In this document: positions 24,399 to 30,889 of the stretch, piece after piece
Layout: each line of letters begins with the position of its first letter
Numbering within the stretch: position 1 is the first letter of the stretch
Source of the DNA: a virus
Strand: one strand, 5' to 3'
IMG/VR virus record: IMGVR_UViG_3300036772_000222
Coordinates: 1-36,918 of that record
DNA: 36,918 bases
Notes under the pieces: model-generated
Seen by the model: the letters and a program-made list of their open reading frames with translations, nothing else
The model's database searches: none
Told to the model about the DNA's origin: nothing
Position numbers and translations under genes: made by a program

Positions 24399-24857
24399 TT
24401 ACCCCTGACGAAGAAACAGGTCGCGCTCGGCCGCACGACGTCGGGTGAGGCCTGGCAGCTTCTGCTTGTTCCACTTCGGAAACTCAGCTGCTGCCCCCTC
24501 AACGTCACCGGCGTTGAGCTTGTGCAGCAACGTACTGTCGCCCAGGCCTTCCGCGATATTGTCAGCATCGATATCGCTGCCAACGTTGTAGGCAAAACTC
24601 ACCAGTGCATCGAACTGATTCTGGCTGATAACTACTGTGACGAGCTGCGTCACATCGCGCTCGAATCGCGCCACATCAGCCAGCAAAGCCTGGTCTGCTT
24701 GCGCCTGCGTCCAGCGCAGACCCGGCCTGACCTCCGGGCCGGTATGGCCGTAGCCGATAGTCCAGGGAGCCGCGCCCGTGGCCGGATCAGGGTAGGCGTC
24801 GAGTTTCACACCCTCGAACTGTTTAATCAGTGCCAGACCGTTATTGCTGATTTTCAT
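24399..24857 (-). CDS. Endolysin, T4-type lysozyme (GH24)
   Basis: The 152-aa protein begins MKISNNGLALIKQFEGVKLD. The GH24 triad is visible as Glu15 (FEG), Asp24 and Thr33 in the WTIGYGH block. It hydrolyses the beta-1,4 bond of peptidoglycan between MurNAc and GlcNAc. No signal or SAR anchor is present, so it should depend on the holin for release. Its start overlaps the holin stop by 17 bp. Confidence 0.95.
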   Translation of the reverse strand: MKISNNGLALIKQFEGVKLDAYPDPATGAAPWTIGYGHTGPEVRPGLRWTQAQADQALLADVARFERDVTQLVTVVISQNQFDALVSFAYNVGSDIDADNIAEGLGDSTLLHKLNAGDVEGAAAEFPKWNKQKLPGLTRRRAAERDLFLRQG

Positions 24858-25179
24858 CGTGTTTATCCTCTCCGGTTTTACGGGCTACCATTGCCAGGAT
24901 GGTGTCGCGAATTTTGTCAGCACCGACAAATCCCACCGCAGCCCCTGCAAAGGCGGCACCGTTGCCAGGCAGACCGAAATGTTCGAGTACGCCTGAAAGC
25001 GTGAGTGCAAAAATGCCGCACACACAGCTGCCGGTAATAATGAGTTTTTTCGGTTTACTGTCACGGATACCCATCAGACCGGAAATACCGAGGGCCGCCG
25101 CGCCGGAATAGACTGACGGCAGGTACTCTTTCAGCCATCGGACAGATGCACCCAGCAAATCCGGATCAGCACCGCCCAT
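24841..25179 (-). CDS. Holin (three predicted membrane segments)
   Basis: The protein is about 112 aa from the ATG at 25179 (MGGADPDLLGASVRWLKEYL), chosen because GGAG lies 6-7 bases upstream. Three hydrophobic segments follow (around SGAAALGISGLMG, LIITGSCVCGIFALTLSGV and GAAFAGAAVGFVG), and the C-terminus is short and charged with many Lys, Asp and Glu. This is the class I holin plan. Its place directly before the lysozyme supports the role of making the inner-membrane hole that times lysis. Confidence 0.85.
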   Translation of the reverse strand: MGGADPDLLGASVRWLKEYLPSVYSGAAALGISGLMGIRDSKPKKLIITGSCVCGIFALTLSGVLEHFGLPGNGAAFAGAAVGFVGADKIRDTILAMVARKTGEDKHDENQQ

Positions 25180-25276
25180 GACAGGCTCCAGAGCCGCGCA
25201 GCGGGCAACGGCTACAGTCAGAGCGACAGAGTCGAATTGTGGCCACCAGGACGACAATCATTAAAAAGGTGTTCAT
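25166..25276 (-). CDS. Possible 36-aa membrane mini-ORF at the head of the lysis transcript
   Basis: An ATG at 25276 follows the strong ribosome-binding site AAGGAG at 8 bp. It opens a 36-codon frame beginning MNTFLMIVVLVATIRLC, a hydrophobic segment, followed by a Cys/Arg-rich tail that stops just inside the holin gene (14-bp overlap). It would be the first gene of the transcript from the lysis promoter. It could be a holin regulator, a second small membrane protein, or a leader that couples translation to the holin. I do not recognise a family. Confidence 0.45.
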   Translation of the reverse strand: MNTFLMIVVLVATIRLCRSDCSRCPLRGSGACHGRC

Positions 25277-25277
25277 T

Positions 25278-25305
25278 GAGACCACTCCTTGTATCAGGTG
25301 GTCTC
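25278..25305. repeat. Hairpin next to the ribosome-binding site of the lysis transcript
   Basis: Perfect 8-bp arms GAGACCAC (25278-25285) and GTGGTCTC (25298-25305) with a 12-base loop. On the message the loop and 3' arm abut the AAGGAG site of the mini-ORF. Six bases of the 5' arm lie between the predicted -10 box and the expected start, so only read-through RNA would contain the full stem. Confidence 0.6.
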
Positions 25306-25348
25306 AGAATAAATTCAGGGGAAAAAGACTGACAGATGAAGGGGTTCA
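25306..25348 (-). promoter_or_regulatory. Predicted activator-dependent late promoter of the lysis operon (Plys-like)
   Basis: On the minus strand, the dyad TGAACCCCTTCA (25337-25348) is followed after exactly 25 bp by the -10-like box TATTCT (25306-25311). Flanks GCTGAAC and TCATCTGT are shared with the promoters upstream of gene I and gp46. The predicted start is about 25299, with a 23-base leader to the mini-ORF. The transcript would run through lysis, terminase, portal, F and G genes to the terminator at 17315-17347. Confidence 0.75.
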
Positions 25349-25400
25349 GCAGGGTAACAAAGAGGACGATGTGCCAGACGCAGCATAAAACAAAAGCCCG

Positions 25401-25871
25401 TCAGTTATCAAACAAACTCCCCTGGTGTTGGACAACCGACCCCGCCTGGTGCCGCGCGAGCAACTTCCAGGCGATACGGTCGCTGAAACCATACCGGGGG
25501 CAGAGTTCAGCCATGGCTTCGCGGATGGATGCGCCCCCCTGACAATGGTCAGCCAGTTCAGCGAGAAAGCGGGTATTACGCAGGGTGCGCAGCGCCTGTT
25601 CGCACCGTGGAATATAGAGGGGCGCACCGCCGAGAGTGCGAAACAGCAAACTAACGTCCTCCTCGCTCAGCGCATCACATAACATCCGGTAAATACTGCG
25701 CTCGCTGAGGCTGTCGCGCCCGTTGTGCAGGTACAGCGTGACGCCACCAAAGCGGGCTATAAGCCGGGCGGTGGCCGCAAACCCCAGCACCCGAATAAGC
25801 TCATGAGTCGCATCGGGTAATAAGCGGGAAAGCTGTTGTAATTCATCCTGGCTGATGGAAGGCAGCGTCAT
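25401..25871 (-). CDS. Late transcription activator, Mor/C family (C-like)
   Basis: The protein is about 156 aa from MTLPSISQDELQQLSRLL. The Mor/C family core is visible: an N-terminal dimerisation part with TARLIARFGGVTLYL, a GGAPLYIPRCEQAL segment, then a helix-turn-helix (GGASIREAMAELCPRYGFSDRIAWKLL, near residues 108-135). The start at 25871 is used because a GGGGG element precedes it; a start 7 codons upstream lies in the terminator T-tract. By its position next to the lysis cassette it corresponds to Mu C, which activates late promoters. It is paralogous to the gene at 26661-27089. Confidence 0.9.
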   Translation of the reverse strand: MTLPSISQDELQQLSRLLPDATHELIRVLGFAATARLIARFGGVTLYLHNGRDSLSERSIYRMLCDALSEEDVSLLFRTLGGAPLYIPRCEQALRTLRNTRFLAELADHCQGGASIREAMAELCPRYGFSDRIAWKLLARHQAGSVVQHQGSLFDN

Positions 25872-25880
25872 AAAACCCCC

Positions 25881-25911
25881 AAAAAAAAGCACCCACAGAA
25901 ACGTTGGGTGC
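25881..25911 (-). terminator. Rho-independent terminator in front of the C-like gene
   Basis: On the minus strand, GCACCCA (25911-25905), a 9-base loop and TGGGTGC (25895-25889) are followed by eight T (25888-25881). It would stop transcripts arriving from the early region before the C-like gene. The first arm lies directly after the predicted -10 box of the local promoter, so RNA started there would lack most of it. Confidence 0.82.
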
Positions 25912-25954
25912 AGTGTGTCAGGATTAAAAATCGCTGTCGGTCTGAAGGGGTTCA
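25912..25954 (-). promoter_or_regulatory. Predicted activator-dependent promoter of the C-like gene (Pm-like)
   Basis: On the minus strand, the dyad TGAACCCCTTCA (25943-25954) is followed after exactly 25 bp by the -10-like box CACACT (25912-25917). The dyad core equals that of the lysis promoter, but the flanks differ (CACTGAAC and GACCG instead of GCTGAAC and TCTGT), which may reflect activation by the Mor-like rather than the C-like protein. The predicted start is about 25905. It overlaps the stop of the gene at 25952-26263. Confidence 0.68.
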
Positions 25955-26263
25955 GTGGTTAACAACAGATTGGTTTTTGCAGACAGGGCAGACAAAAAAT
26001 ACATCCGCACGTTTTCTGCGTAACACAATAATGATAAGGCTCGCCACGATCCCCGGGATAATGCTAAGGACAATAATCAAAATGATTGATAACCACCAGA
26101 ATTCCGGTGAAGCATACCAGGGTGTCAGCTTTTTTTTTCGCCGCATAACGCCAGTAAATCCACACTCTGGGCAATATCCATTCTGGTTATTATCGGTGAA
26201 CTTATTGAGCTGATAAGGATCGGATATTAAAGCGTTATTATCAGTCTGTACGGGTTCCATCAT
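25952..26263 (-). CDS. Zinc-ribbon/membrane-segment protein (LITAF-like layout), copy 2
   Basis: The protein is about 103 aa with a CPECGFTGVM knuckle at about residues 31-40, a KLTPWYAS segment, a long hydrophobic stretch (WWLSIILIIVLSIIPGIVAS and beyond), a short RRKR stop, then FVCPVCKNQ. Two CxxC knuckles separated by a hydrophobic segment are the layout of the LITAF domain, a membrane-associated zinc ribbon. The gene is AT-rich and is paralogous to its upstream neighbour. It is inserted between two transcription activators and looks like an accessory (moron) gene. The function is unknown; membrane-level superinfection exclusion is one possibility. Either of the first two methionines could be the start. 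Confidence 0.75.
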   Translation of the reverse strand: MMEPVQTDNNALISDPYQLNKFTDNNQNGYCPECGFTGVMRRKKKLTPWYASPEFWWLSIILIIVLSIIPGIVASLIIIVLRRKRADVFFVCPVCKNQSVVNH

Positions 26264-26295
26264 TCATTCCTTGCGACCTGGATATAAAACCAGAG

Positions 26296-26625
26296 TCAAT
26301 AAAGTTTGCAATTCAGTCTTATTTCGCAAGAAGGACAACACAATATCACTTTGGCGGTGTTGTAACGGATACCCCAGACAATGATTGCCACTGCCAGTCC
26401 TACTATCCATGGAGCCCAGAACAACGACATAACGATGCCCAATCCCCAAGCTAAAATCAGTGCAAATGGGATACTGGCGTACCAGGGAATCAATTCCTTA
26501 ACTACCCCCATCAAACCAATATATCCGCATTTAAGACAGGTGCACTGCCGCGTCCCAGTATACATATTAAGATTTTTAAGAATCTCAGGTGGTATTTTGT
26601 TAATCGCATTATTTTCATGACTCAC
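26296..26625 (-). CDS. Zinc-ribbon/membrane-segment protein (LITAF-like layout), copy 1
   Basis: The protein is about 109 aa with a GTG start at 26625 (VSHENNAINKIPPEIL), chosen because GGAGG lies 8 bp upstream; an ATG five codons earlier overlaps that site. It has CTCLKCGYIGLMGVVKELIP and PWYAS, then a hydrophobic region of about 45 residues, then CCPSC. The shared pattern CG(F/Y)xGxM, K-x-L-x-PWYAS and CPxC shows that it is a paralogue of the next gene, despite little other identity. It follows the Mor-like gene by 35 bp and would be made on the early transcript. Confidence 0.75.
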   Translation of the reverse strand: MSHENNAINKIPPEILKNLNMYTGTRQCTCLKCGYIGLMGVVKELIPWYASIPFALILAWGLGIVMSLFWAPWIVGLAVAIIVWGIRYNTAKVILCCPSCEIRLNCKLY

Positions 26626-26660
26626 AGTTAATTCCTCCATAAAAACAAACGTAAAATATA

Positions 26661-27089
26661 TTAAAACAATGAACCTTGTTTTGTTGTATCCGGTTGGTAT
26701 CTGCCCAGCACAACCCATCCCCAGCGCATCGAAAAACCATAGTGCGGACACAGCTCAGAGAGTGCCAGTGACAACGATGTGCCTTGCGCGTTACGTGCCA
26801 ACACATCAGAAACAAACTGCTGATCACGCCATTTACGCAATGCCACACTAGCACGAGGGATATAAACATCGCCGCAAAAATGTTCACACAAAATATGTGC
26901 ATTCTGAGAACCCACAGCCTGAATCAGCATACCGAATCGCTGATCCGCTCGGGTACTGAAGGTAAAATCAGTGCCCCCGAGCGCATCAATGAGCCGAATC
27001 ATGGCGGGGAAGCCAATAAGGTCGGTAACCTCCTTGAGTACCGGAGGCAGCAAATCGTCCGTATTTGAATCGATATCTTGCGGAAACAT
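26661..27089 (-). CDS. Middle transcription activator, Mor family
   Basis: The 142-aa protein belongs to the Mor/C family. It has PPVLKEVTDLIGFPAMIRLID in the dimerisation domain, GDVYIPRASVALRKWRDQQF in the middle, and a C-terminal helix-turn-helix around GTSLSLALSELCPHYGFSMR. SD AAGGGGG precedes the ATG. Like Mu Mor it lies at the end of the early operon just after the GemA region. It should turn on the promoter of the C-like gene; this target is inferred from the Mu cascade. Confidence 0.9.
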   Translation of the reverse strand: MFPQDIDSNTDDLLPPVLKEVTDLIGFPAMIRLIDALGGTDFTFSTRADQRFGMLIQAVGSQNAHILCEHFCGDVYIPRASVALRKWRDQQFVSDVLARNAQGTSLSLALSELCPHYGFSMRWGWVVLGRYQPDTTKQGSLF

Positions 27090-27121
27090 CGCGCCCCCTT
27101 GTGATTGTTACCCGTGAAACG

Positions 27122-27406
27122 TCAGCGATAAACTGCGAGCAACCGACGGAGGGTAAGCTCCGACTCACCACACAATGCGGCCGCCTGATTTGCCACATCC
27201 AGAGCGGCCCTCATCTCTTTATCAGCTTTCACGATATCCAGCATTTTTGCTGACAGTGTTGTCTCTGTTATGGCGCTTTCCGGTTCATCTTTAAGGCGCA
27301 TCAGTTCATTAGCGAGATTATTAAGTAAGGCATAACGACATGTTGCGGCATCCTGCGCCTGTTTCTTATACGCGGTGTATTCACCCAATTTTGCATAGTT
27401 AGTCAT
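27122..27406 (-). CDS. Hypothetical early protein
   Basis: The protein is about 94 aa from MTNYAKLGEYTAYKKQAQDA, with SD AGGA just upstream. An in-frame start 41 codons earlier overlaps the GemA gene and would add an unlikely hydrophobic leader. It is highly helical with heptad-like spacing and two cysteines, and has no recognisable family. It lies between the GemA-like and Mor-like genes on the early transcript. Confidence 0.7.
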   Translation of the reverse strand: MTNYAKLGEYTAYKKQAQDAATCRYALLNNLANELMRLKDEPESAITETTLSAKMLDIVKADKEMRAALDVANQAAALCGESELTLRRLLAVYR

Positions 27407-27458
27407 GGTCTTTTCCTGTTGATAAGCAATTAATAAATAGAGATAAAAAACTAACAGA

Positions 27459-27872
27459 CTATCCGTTATTATGCCCGCGACGCCTGGCATCATAAATAAG
27501 CGCCTGCATAATTCCGGTAACCTGTTCATCCGTTAGCCACTCAATCACCGGCTGCTGGTACATTTTCTTCGCCATTCCCTCGGCATAAGCCCAGGTTCTG
27601 TCAGCTTCAGCCAGCAGCGCCTCGATTTTGCCCAGCACCGCCTGCCGCCCCTTGGCTACACGCGGCCTGCGTCCTCGTTGACTGGTTCGGGGAAAACCGA
27701 GTTTGTGCATGTGCTCTTTAATGTCTATCAGTTCATTAAGAGAGCACTTTGCTGCACTGGTTTTACCGTCAGTTAACCGGGCAATTAATGCCCGGTAAGT
27801 CGCATCATCCAGCTCGAGGAAAGCCTGACCAGCCTTGACCGCACCGATGATTTTTTTAGCGTTTGGCGTCAT
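27459..27872 (-). CDS. GemA-like regulatory protein (Mu gp16, DUF1018)
   Basis: The protein is about 137 aa from MTPNAKKIIGAVKAGQAFLE, with AGGAGG 6 bases upstream. The DUF1018/GemA blocks are visible: DDATYRALIARLTDGKTSA, LIDIKEHMHKLGFPR, and a C-terminal IEWLTDEQVTGIMQALIYDARRRG. In Mu, GemA affects host DNA supercoiling and cell division and is linked to Mor expression. The start overlaps the preceding gene by 17 bp. Confidence 0.88.
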   Translation of the reverse strand: MTPNAKKIIGAVKAGQAFLELDDATYRALIARLTDGKTSAAKCSLNELIDIKEHMHKLGFPRTSQRGRRPRVAKGRQAVLGKIEALLAEADRTWAYAEGMAKKMYQQPVIEWLTDEQVTGIMQALIYDARRRGHNNG

Positions 27873-28107
27873 TCGATACCTCCTCATTTTCAGTATTTAT
27901 CGGCTCCAGATGGCTCACCGAGACAAAACCCACCCGACCTTCAATACTGACCACCACGCGCCCGTTGGGTAAATCCCATGCGGCTGAACGGGTGGTCACC
28001 ATGACGGAATCCGGAATACCTGGCACCAGGTAATACCGAAACTGACAACCTACCGGCCATCTGGCATTAAATTGCGCCACGCTGCACCGCCGTAATAAGC
28101 CATTCAT
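27856..28107 (-). CDS. Small hypothetical protein upstream of GemA
   Basis: The protein is about 83 aa from the ATG at 28107 (MNGLLRRCSVAQFNARW), with GGGAG 8 bp upstream; the start shares one base with the preceding stop (TGATG). The central part looks like a small beta barrel (YYLVPGIPDSVMVTTRSAAW, then GRVVVSIEGRVGFVSVSHL). No family is recognised. The overlap with both neighbours shows that it belongs to the coupled early operon. Confidence 0.75.
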   Translation of the reverse strand: MNGLLRRCSVAQFNARWPVGCQFRYYLVPGIPDSVMVTTRSAAWDLPNGRVVVSIEGRVGFVSVSHLEPINTENEEVSNDAKR

Positions 28108-28331
28108 CAGCTCCACTCCCGGCCATGACGCGCCTTATAACGTTCAATCGCCTGTTTCATTGCCGTTTTGACCGTGGGTTTACAGATGCGGTAACCCCGG
28201 ACGTCATAAAAACGGAACCTGGATTTCACAGGATAATGCGGGTATTCCGTTGCCACGCTGGCATTAGTGAAGGTATAAACCCGCTTATTACCACACTCCT
28301 GATAGTCGCAATGTTCAACACCCAGCAACAT
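28107..28331 (-). CDS. Small hypothetical protein
   Basis: The protein is about 74 aa from the ATG at 28331 (MLLGVEHCDYQECGNKRVYT), with GGGAGG 5 bp upstream. An earlier in-frame start is inside the DUF4406 gene. It has two N-terminal cysteines and a basic C-terminal helix (AMKQAIERYKARHGREW). It could bind nucleic acid, but nothing decisive is visible. It overlaps the DUF4406 gene by 17 bp. Confidence 0.72.
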   Translation of the reverse strand: MLLGVEHCDYQECGNKRVYTFTNASVATEYPHYPVKSRFRFYDVRGYRICKPTVKTAMKQAIERYKARHGREWS

Positions 28332-28827
28332 GATTGCCTCCCATTGCGCACAGGTGCGCAAGATAGGTTTCACAGTAATGCAGGGCATCGGTGCATTCAT
28401 CGACGCTAATTTCGCACAGCTCCTGACAGGACTGATCAAGCAATGCCTGGTAATGCGCCATCATAGCCCGCACACCCACCGCAATCCCCCGGTAAGGTGC
28501 AGCGGGGGAGTCGCTGCTGACAGCGCTTTTGAGTGCATCCCAGCTCTCATAAATGATGCTCAGTCCGACAGAACGCGCCTGTTCGTACTCAATGACAGCC
28601 CCCTTACTGTCCTGCCAGCCTGTCAACATATAGATGGCATCAGCCTGTGCCAGCATGGCCAGCGTGATATCCATGTACTGCTCATGCGCCAGACCATCAG
28701 GCAGCGCGGCTGGATTAAGGACGGTAAACCCCTGTTCCCGCAGCATTTGCTCAACGTCATTAAATACCGGGCGGTTTAATTCAGGCAGACCAGACATGGG
28801 GCCTGAGATAAAGACGACTACGCTCAT
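28315..28827 (-). CDS. DUF4406 protein (nucleoside deoxyribosyltransferase-like)
   Basis: The protein is about 170 aa from MSVVVFISGPMSGLPELNRP. Residues 1-100 match the DUF4406 layout: a GPMSG loop near residue 9, ALPDGLAHEQYMDITLAML, then MLTGWQDSKGAVIEYEQARS with a glutamate where related N-deoxyribosyltransferases have the catalytic one. A role in nucleotide or nucleoside modification is inferred. The C-terminal 70 residues form an extra helical, cysteine-rich part. The start overlaps the preceding stop as ATGA. Confidence 0.82.
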   Translation of the reverse strand: MSVVVFISGPMSGLPELNRPVFNDVEQMLREQGFTVLNPAALPDGLAHEQYMDITLAMLAQADAIYMLTGWQDSKGAVIEYEQARSVGLSIIYESWDALKSAVSSDSPAAPYRGIAVGVRAMMAHYQALLDQSCQELCEISVDECTDALHYCETYLAHLCAMGGNHVAGC

Positions 28828-29339
28828 ACCGTCACCTCGCCGCGAAACCAGCCCCGGACTTGTGCGTTTTCGCAAAACTCAGCCCGACAGGTGTACCAGG
28901 TGATATTTTCAGCCCGCAGGGAAAGATGAGCAGCTTCACGCCACAGCAAAACCGCATCGCTGTATGCCTCACGTTGCTCAGCACTGACCGCAAGCCCAGC
29001 AGGCTCCATGCAACGAGCGGGTATTCCCATTTCACGGTGAGGTTTAACCCAGGTCGCGCGCTCCGGCTCAGCCCATGATGAGCCTTTAGCCCTGTGCGGG
29101 GCTGTTTTCTCTCTGACCGGTGCGGACATTTCCAGCGCCGTCAGCGTGCCCGGCAAACCAAAAATGCGTTTCTTTCCCCGCCAGCCCCGGATAATGTCCC
29201 CTTTGTTGATATCGTTCCCAAGCAATGCCGCCACCGTCGCTATCGGTATTCCGGTGTAATCGCCCAGCGCCTGACTGGTTGATGGCCCATGTATCCGCAG
29301 GGACTGGCGCAAAGATTCGGCCTTAGAGAGATTTTCCAT
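28824..29339 (-). CDS. Putative helix-turn-helix protein, early region
   Basis: The protein is about 171 aa from the ATG at 29339 (MENLSKAESLRQSLRIHGPS), with AAGGAG 7 bp upstream. An upstream in-frame start lies inside the neighbouring gene. Residues about 5-55 look like a winged helix-turn-helix (GPSTSQALGDYTGIPIATVA, then a GDIIRGWRGKKRIFGL wing). The middle is a Pro/Lys-rich linker, and the C-terminus (SDAVLLWREAAHLSLRAENI) recalls small phage proteins with an aromatic/cysteine end (TCRAEFCENA). A DNA-binding role is inferred only from the N-terminus. Confidence 0.75.
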   Translation of the reverse strand: MENLSKAESLRQSLRIHGPSTSQALGDYTGIPIATVAALLGNDINKGDIIRGWRGKKRIFGLPGTLTALEMSAPVREKTAPHRAKGSSWAEPERATWVKPHREMGIPARCMEPAGLAVSAEQREAYSDAVLLWREAAHLSLRAENITWYTCRAEFCENAQVRGWFRGEVTV

Positions 29340-29877
29340 CGGTATGCTCCTTAACGCTGCATGTCGTGAGCAGCAGACCTGACAGCACTTTCCGCGCCTG
29401 CAGGGGAGCCGCCGACATTTCATGAAGACAATGCGCATCATAAAAACTTGAGCCAATATCGGTTTTAGCCATCATCAGGTCATGCATAACCACCATCCGG
29501 CGCAGAGCGCAACTCAGCTCATCCACGACAGGCGGATACCCACCGGCAGGGAGTAGCGCCCTGAATTGTGCATCGGCGGCGTCCTGAATCGCTTTTTCTT
29601 CCGGTGTAAACCCGGCCCGCTCTTTAATACGCTCAGCCCGACGAGTGAGTGCGGACAGTAACATCATGACCGGCACACCTTTCCCCAACCTGAGCCCGGG
29701 AACCAACCACACATCACAGGGCAGATATTCAGGAGTGTCACTCCTGACGAGCATCCGTGACCGCTCACGATGGCGCTTCAGCTCTGTGAGCCACATGACA
29801 AGCTGCTCTTCACCCCCCATCCCCTCACAGGTTTCAATCATTTCCGACAGCGCGTTATCCTGCTCTGGTGTGCTCAT
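29323..29877 (-). CDS. Hypothetical early protein
   Basis: The 184-aa protein begins MSTPEQDNALSEMIETCEGM. It is mostly helical with no signal or membrane segment; GVPVMMLLSALTRRAERIKE is its most hydrophobic part. No family is recognised. It overlaps the small membrane protein gene by 4 bases (ATGA) and the next gene by 17. Confidence 0.78.
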   Translation of the reverse strand: MSTPEQDNALSEMIETCEGMGGEEQLVMWLTELKRHRERSRMLVRSDTPEYLPCDVWLVPGLRLGKGVPVMMLLSALTRRAERIKERAGFTPEEKAIQDAADAQFRALLPAGGYPPVVDELSCALRRMVVMHDLMMAKTDIGSSFYDAHCLHEMSAAPLQARKVLSGLLLTTCSVKEHTDGKSL

Positions 29878-30083
29878 GAGCGCTTCACTCCTTTTACCCT
29901 AATCATCTGCCCGAACACCCAGGGGGCGAATCGCCCCAGCCCAATACCGGAAAACTCACTGAACCACCACACGCGCCCCCAGAATCCCTGCCAGATGCGA
30001 CGGGCGACCTCCGGAAACAACAGACTGGCGATAACCAGCCAATCCAGCACCACGAGAACGCCAATCAGAATATGTTTCAGCAT
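29874..30083 (-). CDS. Small membrane protein
   Basis: The protein is about 69 aa from MLKHILIGVLVVLDWLVIAS, one clear N-terminal membrane segment, followed by an aromatic and basic region (RRIWQGFWGRVWWFSEFSG). SD GAGGG lies upstream. It overlaps the DUF2786 stop by 7 bp. It could be an early host-interaction or exclusion protein; no family is recognised. Confidence 0.7.
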   Translation of the reverse strand: MLKHILIGVLVVLDWLVIASLLFPEVARRIWQGFWGRVWWFSEFSGIGLGRFAPWVFGQMIRVKGVKRS

Positions 30084-30805
30084 GATGTTCCCTCTGTCAG
30101 TGCCGCCGGGGGACAAGTCGCAGTTCCGGTCACGCCATGGTTCAACGTCACCTGCTGACCAGCCAGGAATCCTGCCTGGGCCGCATCATCACCGCCGCGT
30201 ACATCGCGAGCTTTGCGGGCCGAAAGGTCTTTCATCTCGCGATTATCGACAATCTTCTGACGGTACGCTGCCATCAGGGTCTGCTCCGGCTCTGTGACAG
30301 CAAAATGAGTGACAGCCTGATACACACCCAGCACCCAACCCTTGCAGAACAAATCGGCCCGCGCGGTTCGGGTGGCCGCTTTCAGGCGTTTTTGCTGCGT
30401 GGCGATATACTCACGGCGGGCACGGGTTAGCTGGCGGGACAACACATCAAAGGCATAGGCGGCAATCTGAGGACGTTCGGCAGGGCCATAGAACATCACG
30501 CACCGCACAGGAACTCCCCGAAGGTGGGTATATCGCCAGGTGAAATAGCATTTCACACCGAATGCACGATTAATAACGCCCGTCAGCATCATCATATATT
30601 CTGGTGGTTGCTGCGCATCGGACGGTGCCCCTTTGCTGCTGAATTCAATGATATCCGTGAGGAGAACATCCGTTTCAGTCAGGCTGTGCTCGCGCATCAG
30701 TGCCTGCGCCATTTTCAGGGCAACAGAAGCTTCTTCCGGGCTGCTGTTATTTCGGGCTTTATTGAGCAGTTTTTTAATTCGGGCTAAATACTTTTCTTTA
30801 TTCAT
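30077..30805 (-). CDS. DUF2786 protein
   Basis: The 242-aa protein starts MNKEKYLARIKKLLNKARNN, followed by PEEASVALKMAQALMREHSL, the N-terminal DUF2786 signature common in Mu-like phages. A middle domain has YFTWRYTHLRGVPVRCVMFY and a long basic helix (RARREYIATQQKRLKAATRT). The function is unknown; it may interact with nucleic acid. SD AGGAG is 10 bp upstream of the ATG. Confidence 0.88.
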   Translation of the reverse strand: MNKEKYLARIKKLLNKARNNSSPEEASVALKMAQALMREHSLTETDVLLTDIIEFSSKGAPSDAQQPPEYMMMLTGVINRAFGVKCYFTWRYTHLRGVPVRCVMFYGPAERPQIAAYAFDVLSRQLTRARREYIATQQKRLKAATRTARADLFCKGWVLGVYQAVTHFAVTEPEQTLMAAYRQKIVDNREMKDLSARKARDVRGGDDAAQAGFLAGQQVTLNHGVTGTATCPPAALTEGTSC

Positions 30806-30889
30806 CTTTATAGCACTCCTGAATTTTGGCGTAGCGCCGCCCCGGCGGGTTTACGCCATATTTAATTAAAGGGTTATTTCGGTATTAAA

